Made by a program: the position numbers and the translations under genes. This document shows, piece after piece, positions 1-5,136 of a stretch of DNA of 5,136 nt; within the stretch, counting starts at the first letter, position 1; the number at the start of each line of letters is the position of its first letter. The stretch is taken from NCBI GenBank assembly GCA_031263835.1, contig JAISEZ010000261.1, forward strand, positions 1 to 5,136, in the 5' to 3' direction. A model generated the notes under the pieces. It saw only the letters and a program-made list of their open reading frames with translations, was not told where the DNA came from and ran no database searches. The DNA comes from Tannerella sp. (lineage in GTDB: Bacteria > Bacteroidota > Bacteroidia > Bacteroidales > Tannerellaceae).

Positions 1-4
1 TTTT

Positions 5-541
5 ATTCTCTCCGTCCGGCTCCCGGACGTTCGGAATTCAGTCCGGATTCCGTCCGTCCGCCTCCCGGACGTTCAGAATTTTCTTAACATTCCGTCTGTC
101 CGGCTCCCGGACGTTCAGAATTTTCTTAACATTCCCTCCGTCCGCCTCCCGGACGGACAGAATTTTCTTAACATTCCCTCCGTCCGGCCCCCGGACGGAC
201 GGCATTTTCTTAACATTCCGCCTGTCCGGCTCCCGGACGTTCGGAATTCACTTCGTATTCCCTCCAGTTAGCTCCTAACTGTTCGGAATTCACTCCGTAT
301 TCCGTCCGGTTAGCTCCTAACTGGTCAGAATTTTCTTAACATTCCGTCCAGTTAGCTCCTAACCGGTCAGAATTTTCTTAACATTCCGCCCGGTTAGCTC
401 CTAACCGGTCAGAATTTTCTTAACATTCCGCCCGGTTAGCTCCTAACTGTTCGGACTTTTCTTAACATTCCGAACAGTTAGCTCCTAACTGTTCGGAATT
501 CACTTCGTATTCCGTTCAGTTAACTCCTGATTATTCGGACT
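5..541. repeat. Array of 13 palindromic units with exact 42-bp period
   Basis: Thirteen 33-bp units lie at centres 21, 63, 105, 147, 189, 231, 273, 315, 357, 399, 441, 483 and 525, with no drift in spacing. Each has a 15-nt left arm starting ATTC (usually ATTCC), a CTC centre (CCC in unit 5) and a right arm usually ending GAAT. Arm complementarity by hand is 11, 11, 11, 12, 13, 12, 12, 12, 12, 13, 11, 15 and 8 of 15. Units 1-6 have inner stems CGTCCGG/CCGGACG, with a G-to-C change next to the loop in units 2 and 4 and T for the outermost C in units 3 and 6; units 7-12 have C(A/G)GTTAG/CTAAC(T/C)G. Eight of the twelve 9-bp spacers are TTTCTTAAC; the others are TCACTTCGT (twice), TCACTCCGT and TCAGTCCGG. 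Stops fall in several frames, so it is not coding. It is not a CRISPR, because spacers are short and shared. Function is unknown; protein binding or folding as DNA or RNA hairpins are inferences. The array could extend upstream of the window. Confidence 0.93.
467..499. repeat. Perfect 33-bp palindrome (array unit 12)
   Basis: This unit has a 15-bp arm, ATTCCGAACAGTTAG, a 3-nt CTC centre and the exact reverse complement of the arm. It is the only unit in the array with no mismatch, so it is the best representative of the ancestral or optimal form. As single-stranded DNA or RNA it would form a long hairpin with a 3-nt loop. On the plus strand the sequence after it is TCACTTCGT, not a T-tract, so this particular unit does not look like an intrinsic terminator. 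Confidence 0.92.
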
Positions 542-594
542 TTTTTAACATTCTGTCCGGCAATCCGGCCGGGAGAGGCCCCTATATATAATGT
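542..594. other. Degenerate array end and AT-rich segment
   Basis: After unit 13 a shortened spacer (TTTTTAAC, 8 nt) is followed by ATTCTGTCCGG at 550-560, which resembles a left arm. No matching right arm follows in phase. The next bases hold small GC-rich self-complementary stretches (CCGGCCGG at 565-572; GGCC at 568-571 and 577-580) and then TATATATAAT at 583-592. The latter contains a TATAAT hexamer but has no recognisable upstream partner element at the usual spacing, so I do not call it a promoter. This appears to be where the regular array decays. Confidence 0.6.
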
Positions 595-640
595 GAGAAT
601 GAGCAAATGAGCAAATGAGCAAATGAATTGGCTCATTCTC
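595..640. repeat. Triplicated 8-mer inside a 10-bp inverted repeat
   Basis: GAGCAAAT occurs three times head to tail at 601-608, 609-616 and 617-624. The block is bracketed by GAGAATGAGC (595-604) and its exact reverse complement GCTCATTCTC (631-640), separated by 26 nt. Because AATGAGC recurs at 598, 606 and 614, the right arm can pair 7 bp with any of three left partners, with the longest pairing (10 bp) to the first. The 8-bp tandem is prone to copy-number change by slippage, which would alter the loop length. The position in the leader of the rhamnosidase gene makes a regulatory role possible but unproven. Confidence 0.8.
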
Positions 641-666
641 CAGGGCAAACGCACGAAATTATCATC

Positions 667-700
667 ATTCCGCCTGTCTGAAAGGCAGGATTTTCATAAC
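667..700 (+). repeat. Solitary diverged array-like hairpin
   Basis: The segment begins ATTCCGCCTGTC, identical over 12 nt to the start of array unit 6 (215-226). It ends ATTTTCATAAC, one base different from the ATTTTCTTAAC that joins many array units. Between them the stem is CCTGTCT / AGGCAGG (7 pairs, one G-T) with a GAA loop at 680-682, instead of the usual CTC-centred stem. The outer right arm is missing and the centre (681) is not in the 42-bp phase. On the plus strand the stem is followed by A then TTTT, so it also resembles a weak intrinsic terminator or attenuator. Relationship to the array is inferred from the two matching flanks. Confidence 0.6.
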
Positions 701-770
701 CGCAGGGCGATGACCTACGGGAAAACGGAAAAAACCGAATCGAAATCCACAGAATCTGCGTGAAATGTAG

Positions 771-778
771 TAAGTTTG
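771..778 (+). promoter_or_regulatory. Possible Bacteroidetes -7 promoter element
   Basis: TAAGTTTG matches the Bacteroidetes primary-sigma -7 consensus TAnnTTTG exactly. No convincing TTTG -33 element sits about 20 nt upstream, which weakens the call. If used, transcription would begin near 782-785 and give a leader of roughly 25-30 nt before the ATG at 811. That would rule out the in-frame GTG at 760 as the start. An 8-mer with four to six fixed positions can arise by chance. Confidence 0.3.
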
Positions 779-797
779 CGACATTATTTTATAGAAT

Positions 798-802
798 AAG
801 GA
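798..802 (+). promoter_or_regulatory. Shine-Dalgarno-like site for the rhamnosidase
   Basis: AAGGA lies 8 nt before the ATG at 811. It favours that ATG over the GTG at 760, which has no purine-rich site at a suitable distance. Ribosome binding in Bacteroidetes often does not depend on such sites, so it is supporting rather than decisive evidence. Confidence 0.55.
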
Positions 803-810
803 ATCATCTC

Positions 811-3609
811 ATGAACCGGAAAATAAATTTCAGCAGACGTGCGGCGGGCATGCTGGCCGTCTGTGCGTGCCTTTTAGGCGCCTGTACTTCATCCCCGTCT
901 GTCGGGGATTTGCGTTGTGAATACCTGTCCCGTCCGGCGGGAATCGACGTGCCCCATCCCCGTTTTTCGTGGAGCATTGCGTCGGAGGAACGGGGTGTTT
1001 ACCAGATGGCTTACCGGGTAATTGTAAGCGACAACTCCGCCGACGTGCGCAACAGGCGCGGGAACTGCTGGGATTCGGGCATGCAGGAATCGGACAATAC
1101 CATTCAGGTGGCCTACGAAGGCGAAGCCCTTCGCGGCAACCGGTCCTATTTCTGGAGAGTCTGCGCCGTCGTCAACGGCAGGGAAGTCTGGAGCGAACCG
1201 GCCTTTTTTCATACGGGACTGCTCGGCCGGGACGGATGGAAGGCGCAGTGGATTGCTACGGAAGAAGAGCCGGCGGAGGCAGGTCCGCTGCTGAGAAATA
1301 CCTTTACGGTGGAGAAAAGGGTGCGGGAAGCGTATGCCTTTGCCACGGCAGCAGGGTTTTACGAACTGTACCTGAACGGCCAGAAGGCGGGAAACGACAG
1401 GCTGCATCCCGCCATTACCGATTACCGCAAAACGCTGCTGTATTCCGTTTATGACGTAACGGCGATGCTGAAAAAGGGAGAAAACGCGCTGGGCGTCATG
1501 CTGGGGAACGGTGCATACAACCTCCTCAAGACCGACGGGCGCTATGGCTGGGACGGAAATGTGCGCCCGGGCAATCCCTGCTTTTCGATGCAGCTGAAAA
1601 TCCTGTACGAAGACGGCAGCGAAACGCTCGTTGTGTCCGACGGACAGTGGAAATACGCCTTTGGCCCGGTCACGTTCAACAACATCTATGGCGGCGAGGA
1701 TTATGACGCCCGCCGGGAAATGACGGGATGGGCGGAGGCCGGGTTCGACGACGCCGGATGGCGGAAGGCGGCAGAGGTGCCGAGTCCGGGCGGCGTCCTG
1801 AAATGGCAGTCCGTGCCGATTGAAGTCACGGAAACGCTTGCATCCGTGACCGGCACGCGCCCCGCCAGGGGCGTTTATCTGTTCGACCTCGGCCGGAACA
1901 TCGCGGGATGGTGGCGCGTGGAAGCGCAGGGAACGGCCGGGCAGACGCTCCGGATACGCGGGGCGGAAACGCTGAACGACGCGCTTTTCGCGAAAGACCT
2001 GGAACCGGGCGACACGCTGAGCGAAAAGTTTGCCTATCACGCCCGCGTATGGACGGACTACACCCTGAAAGGCAGTGAAAGGGAAACCTGGGAACCGCAT
2101 TTCTTCTACACCGGCTTCCGCTACGTGGAAGTAGCCGTTTCCGACGGGCAGGATTTGACAGACCTGAAAATCGAGGGGCGCGTTGTGCGTTCCGCGATGG
2201 ACAGAAACGGCGAATGGACGTCCTCCAGCCCGCTGCTGAACCGGATTCACGAAGCCGGCCTGTGGGCGCAGAAAGGCAATACGGTGGGCTATCCGACCGA
2301 CTGTCCGCACCGCGAAAAGGGCGCATACACCGGCGACGGGCAGGTGATTGCCGAAGCCGCCATGCACGATTTCGAGATGGCGCCGTTCTATTACAAGTGG
2401 CTCAACGACATGCGCGATGCGCAGGAACCCGGCGGACGGATTCCCAATACCGCTCCCACCATTATCGGCGGGATGGGCGGAGGCGTTGCGTGGGGCAGCG
2501 CGTATATTTTGATTCCCTGGTGGATGTACCACTATTACGATGACGTGCGGATACTGGACGAGCACTATGCCGGCATGAGACGGTACATGGATTATTTAAG
2601 AAACCTCGCGCGTATCGACGCCCGTCCGGAAGACCCCTATATTATCGACTACTTCGACGGATACTGGTATTCGCTGGGCGAATGGTGCGCTCCGGGAGAG
2701 TCCGACTGCCCGAACCATGCCGTTGTCAATACCTTTTATTATTACTACAACGCCCTCCTGATGTCGCGGATAGCGGCGGCGCTCGGTCATCCGGACGACG
2801 CGCAGCAGTACCGGTCGCTCAGCGACACCGTCAGGCAGGAGTTTAACCGGAAGTTTTTCTCTGCGGAGACGCTGCTCTACGGTACCGATTCCACGTACCA
2901 GACGTATCAGCTGCTCGCGCTGGTCGGCGACCTGGTGCCGGAAGAATATCGCGAAGGGGTGTTGAACACGGTCGTCGCCGATATACAGCGCCGGGACAAT
3001 CACCTGAACACCGGCATCATCGGCACGAAATACCTCTGGCCCGTACTGTCCGCCGGAGGGTATCACGACCTCGCCTATGCGGTGGCCACGCAGGAAACGT
3101 ATCCGGGTTTCGGATACTGGATTAACAATCATGCCACCACCCTGCTGGAAAGATGGGAGGGAACGGATTCGCACAATCACCAGATGTTCGGCTCCGTCAC
3201 GGAATACTTTTACCGCTATCTGGCCGGCATCCGCTCGCCGCTGGAGGGAAAGACGACGAACGGATACCGGCACGTGTTCCTGAACCCCTGCATGCCTGCC
3301 GGTCTTCAAATGGCGAAAGCCTCGCTGCAAATGCTGCCGGGGCGGATTACTTCCGGCTGGGAACGTCAGGGCGACGGGCAATACAGCTATGAAGTGTCGC
3401 TGCCGGCCAATACATCGGCTATCGTTCTCCTGCCGGCAGACCCGTCTGCGCAGGTCAGCCTGACCGAAGGCGGCGAGGTTGTATGGCAGGACGGCGCATT
3501 TGTGAGCGGCGTGCCCGGCATCTGGGACGTCACGCTCGTCGAGCAGGGACTGTGCATGTCGCTCGAATCCGGGGATTACCGGTTTATCGTGAGTTCAGGG
3601 ATTCAATAA
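811..3609 (+). CDS. Alpha-L-rhamnosidase, GH78, predicted lipoprotein
   Basis: This 932-residue enzyme should hydrolyse terminal alpha-L-rhamnosyl groups (EC 3.2.1.40) from plant or microbial glycans. Residues 1-25 form a lipoprotein signal (basic N-end, hydrophobic core, LGAC lipobox, Cys25), so it is probably anchored in the envelope. Domains in order, boundaries approximate: Ig/Fn3-like 29-136; Bac_rhamnosid_N beta-sandwich 160-330 (LNG near 188, GGEDYD 294-299); Bac_rhamnosid beta domain 340-445 (FDLGRNIAGW 358-367); six-hairpin catalytic barrel 470-807; C-terminal beta domain 808-932. The motif TDCPHREKGAYTGDGQ (496-511) supplies Asp497, Glu502 (expected general acid) and Asp509, with the spacing of characterised GH78 enzymes. 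Glu780 in LLERW is the expected base-side residue, and SHNH (787-790) is the usual following motif. All key residues are intact. The ATG at 811 is preferred over GTG 760 because it puts basic residues directly before the hydrophobic core. No SusC/SusD or other glycan genes are visible here. Exact substrate cannot be inferred. Confidence 0.95.
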   Translation: MNRKINFSRRAAGMLAVCACLLGACTSSPSVGDLRCEYLSRPAGIDVPHPRFSWSIASEERGVYQMAYRVIVSDNSADVRNRRGNCWDSGMQESDNTIQVAYEGEALRGNRSYFWRVCAVVNGREVWSEPAFFHTGLLGRDGWKAQWIATEEEPAEAGPLLRNTFTVEKRVREAYAFATAAGFYELYLNGQKAGNDRLHPAITDYRKTLLYSVYDVTAMLKKGENALGVMLGNGAYNLLKTDGRYGWDGNVRPGNPCFSMQLKILYEDGSETLVVSDGQWKYAFGPVTFNNIYGGEDYDARREMTGWAEAGFDDAGWRKAAEVPSPGGVLKWQSVPIEVTETLASVTGTRPARGVYLFDLGRNIAGWWRVEAQGTAGQTLRIRGAETLNDALFAKDLEPGDTLSEKFAYHARVWTDYTLKGSERETWEPHFFYTGFRYVEVAVSDGQDLTDLKIEGRVVRSAMDRNGEWTSSSPLLNRIHEAGLWAQKGNTVGYPTDCPHREKGAYTGDGQVIAEAAMHDFEMAPFYYKWLNDMRDAQEPGGRIPNTAPTIIGGMGGGVAWGSAYILIPWWMYHYYDDVRILDEHYAGMRRYMDYLRNLARIDARPEDPYIIDYFDGYWYSLGEWCAPGESDCPNHAVVNTFYYYYNALLMSRIAAALGHPDDAQQYRSLSDTVRQEFNRKFFSAETLLYGTDSTYQTYQLLALVGDLVPEEYREGVLNTVVADIQRRDNHLNTGIIGTKYLWPVLSAGGYHDLAYAVATQETYPGFGYWINNHATTLLERWEGTDSHNHQMFGSVTEYFYRYLAGIRSPLEGKTTNGYRHVFLNPCMPAGLQMAKASLQMLPGRITSGWERQGDGQYSYEVSLPANTSAIVLLPADPSAQVSLTEGGEVVWQDGAFVSGVPGIWDVTLVEQGLCMSLESGDYRFIVSSGIQ

Positions 3610-3647
3610 TTCAATCGGCCTTCGCAGCGGCTGAAAAGAAATCAACT

Positions 3648-4709
3648 ATGGTAAAAACAGGAGACAGAGTACGCTTTCTGAACAGCGTAGGCGGCGGTAT
3701 CGTCAAGGCATTTAAAGATAAACATACGGTTTTGGTGGAAGACGAAAGCGGATTCGATTTTCCGATTCCCGTCTCCGAATGTGTGGTGGTCAATGAAGGC
3801 GCAGGCTCCCCGCGCAGCAGTCTGCGCAGTCTGCCATCGAAGGAAGAACCGCCGGTAGTGAAACAGCCGCCGCAGGCGCCGCCGCAAAAGGAACCCGTAA
3901 GGGAGACGCCCGAAGGTGAACGGCTGAACGTCTGTCTCGCCTACCTGCCGGTCGACCCGAAAGCCATCACGCAGGGCAGCTACGAGGCATACTTCATCAA
4001 CGAGAGCAATTATTACCTGTACTTCAACTATATGAATTGCAGCAACAGCAGCTGGACAAGCCGCTGTCGGGGAGAAGTCGAACCGAATACGAAAATCTTC
4101 ATGGAGGAGTTCCCAAAAGAAGACCTGAACGACCTGGAACGGATTTGCATACAGCTGATGGCCTTCAAGAAGGAGAAGCCGTTTACGCTGAAGAACGTCT
4201 ATTCGGTGGAACTCCGGATTGACACGGTGAAGTTCTACAAGGCACACTGTTTCATGGAGAATGATTTCTTCGACGAGGCCGCCCTGATTTTCCCCGTTGT
4301 ACGCGCCGACGTACCCGAAAAGCAGCTGCTCATCTCGGCAACCGAATTGCAGGAGGCCATGCAGCAGAAACGGAAAGACACGGCGGCTCCCGCACCGGCG
4401 GTTTCCAAGCCCCGGCAAACCACCCCGCCCTCCGTCGAGGTGGACCTGCACATCCATCAGCTGCTGGATTCGACCGACGGCATGAGTGCGGGGGATATGC
4501 TGAACTGCCAGCTGGACAGGTTCCACGAAACGATGCGCCGGTATGCCGGCCGGAAGGGACAGAAAATCATTTTCATTCACGGGAAAGGCGAAGGCGTACT
4601 GCGGGCGGCCATCGAAAAGGAGTTGAAAACGCGCTACAAATCCTGCGAATACCGGGACGCATCCTTTCGCGAATACGGATTCGGCGCAACGTCGGTCAAA
4701 ATCCGGTAG
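3648..4709 (+). CDS. DUF2027 and Smr domain protein
   Basis: The 353-residue product has no signal peptide or membrane segment and is probably cytosolic. Residues 1-50 (MVKTGDRVRFLNSVGGGIV onward) are a small beta-rich module typical of the start of DUF2027 proteins. A Pro/Gln/Lys-rich linker spans about 51-92. Residues 93-225 form the central DUF2027 domain, rich in aromatics and predicted beta strands. A second charged and Pro-rich linker spans about 235-261. The C-terminal Smr domain (262-353) has DLH at 266-268 and HGKGEG at 311-316, the two hallmark motifs. Known Smr proteins (MutS2 C-terminus, SmrB) act on nucleic acids or stalled ribosomes, and the DLH motif is linked to nuclease activity. 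Such a role here is inference, and the DUF2027 part has no function I know. The gene starts 38 bp after the rhamnosidase with only a weak A-rich site before the ATG, and ends 2 bp before the CYTH gene. The frame is open upstream into the rhamnosidase, but homologues start at MVKTGD-like sequence. Confidence 0.92.
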   Translation: MVKTGDRVRFLNSVGGGIVKAFKDKHTVLVEDESGFDFPIPVSECVVVNEGAGSPRSSLRSLPSKEEPPVVKQPPQAPPQKEPVRETPEGERLNVCLAYLPVDPKAITQGSYEAYFINESNYYLYFNYMNCSNSSWTSRCRGEVEPNTKIFMEEFPKEDLNDLERICIQLMAFKKEKPFTLKNVYSVELRIDTVKFYKAHCFMENDFFDEAALIFPVVRADVPEKQLLISATELQEAMQQKRKDTAAPAPAVSKPRQTTPPSVEVDLHIHQLLDSTDGMSAGDMLNCQLDRFHETMRRYAGRKGQKIIFIHGKGEGVLRAAIEKELKTRYKSCEYRDASFREYGFGATSVKIR

Positions 4710-4711
4710 CC

Positions 4712-5136
4712 GTGGCGCAGGAAATCGAACGCAAGTTTCTGGTCGCGGGCGACTTTATGCCTTTCGTTGTCCGCCGCGCCCGGATGGTGCAGGGCTATCT
4801 CTGTTCGGACGCGGAGCGCACGGTACGGGTGCGAATCTGTGGCGACAAAGCCTTTCTGACCGTCAAGAGCGCCGCCAGCGAACGCGGGTGGAGCCGCTAC
4901 GAGTTTGAGCAGGCCATTCCGCCGGCCGACGCCGAAGAACTGATGGCGCTGTGTCTGCCCGGCACGGTCGACAAGGTGAGGCACTGGATACGGGTCGGCC
5001 GTCACACGTGGGAAGTGGACGTTTTTCACGGCGATAACGAGGGCCTTGTTGTGGCGGAAATCGAACTCTCGTCCGAAGAGGATACATTCGAGCAGCCGGA
5101 CTGGCTGGGCGAGGAAGTCACCGGCGACCCGAGATA
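4712..5136 (+). CDS. CYTH domain protein, 3' end beyond window
   Basis: A GTG start gives (M)AQEIERKFLV and an open frame of 141 codons to the window edge. CYTH proteins form a beta-barrel tunnel that binds triphosphate compounds with divalent metal; members include tripolyphosphatase, thiamine triphosphatase and class IV adenylate cyclase. The signature ExExK is Glu4, Glu6, Lys8. Further conserved charged residues are Arg39 and Arg41 (RTVRVR), Lys52, Glu64 and Glu66, Lys88 and Arg90, Asp103, Glu116 and Glu118 (AEIEL). Bacteroidetes relatives are about 155-160 residues, so roughly 15-20 residues are probably missing; the last visible residues, TGDPR, match the point just before their C-terminus. 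Inorganic triphosphatase is my best guess, but substrate cannot be decided from sequence. There is no Shine-Dalgarno, and the start lies 2 bp after the Smr gene stop, so translational coupling is likely. The GTG is chosen because it matches the conserved N-terminus. Confidence 0.9.
   Translation, partial: MAQEIERKFLVAGDFMPFVVRRARMVQGYLCSDAERTVRVRICGDKAFLTVKSAASERGWSRYEFEQAIPPADAEELMALCLPGTVDKVRHWIRVGRHTWEVDVFHGDNEGLVVAEIELSSEEDTFEQPDWLGEEVTGDPR

Noticed and set aside
257..499. Integron attC-like sites, prompted by GTTAG...CTAAC pairs
   Set aside because: The core sequences do not fit the RYYYAAC/GTTRRRY arrangement well, the 42-bp units lack cassette genes between them, and no integrase is present.
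5..541. CRISPR array
   Set aside because: The spacers are only 9 bp and mostly identical, the repeats vary more than the spacers, and no cas gene is visible.
583..592. TATATATAAT as a sigma70-like promoter
   Set aside because: No -35 or Bacteroidetes -33 element sits at proper spacing upstream; the AT-rich run alone is not enough.
760..810. Upstream GTG as the rhamnosidase start (17 extra residues)
   Set aside because: The extension separates the basic and hydrophobic signal segments from the N-terminus, and the ATG at 811 has AAGGA at good spacing and yields a normal lipoprotein signal.
889..2565. 558-codon open frame on the minus strand inside the rhamnosidase gene
   Set aside because: It is antisense to a clearly real GH78 gene with intact motifs, has no recognisable domain, and long antisense frames are expected from GC-rich codon bias.
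3642..4580. 312-codon open frame on the minus strand opposite the DUF2027/Smr gene
   Set aside because: It is a shadow of a well-supported plus-strand gene; its translation shows no family features.

Overview
The window looks like a chromosomal segment from a fairly GC-rich member of the Bacteroidales. The evidence is the gene content: a Bacteroides-type GH78 alpha-L-rhamnosidase lipoprotein, a DUF2027 plus Smr protein (an architecture I know mainly from Bacteroidetes), and a short CYTH protein of the type found in that phylum. A TAnnTTTG promoter element fits the same phylum. An Alistipes-like genus is possible, but I cannot fix the genus from sequence alone.

Positions 1-550 are non-coding and almost entirely occupied by a highly regular array. 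It has thirteen 33-bp imperfect palindromes, each centred on a CTC trinucleotide (CCC once) and separated by 9-bp spacers. The period is exactly 42 bp from centre 21 to centre 525. The stem sequence switches from a CGTCCGG type (units 1-6) to a C(A/G)GTTAG type (units 7-12) while staying palindromic. I do not recognise this array as a named element; it is the most interesting part of the window.

Positions 550-810 form the leader of the first gene. They hold a degenerate array end, a triplicated 8-bp repeat inside a 10-bp inverted repeat, and a lone diverged relative of the array unit. A possible Bacteroidetes -7 element and a Shine-Dalgarno-like site lie just before the ATG at 811.

Positions 811-5136 carry three co-directional genes: the secreted rhamnosidase (811-3609), DUF2027/Smr (3648-4709) and a CYTH-domain gene that runs off the window (4712 onward). 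Gaps of 38 and 2 bp and the lack of a visible terminator suggest co-transcription. The first gene is a glycan-degrading enzyme of the cell envelope. The other two look cytosolic and housekeeping: nucleic-acid or ribosome related, and triphosphate chemistry. A functional link between them is not evident. The tightest pair, Smr and CYTH, is the more likely stable unit.
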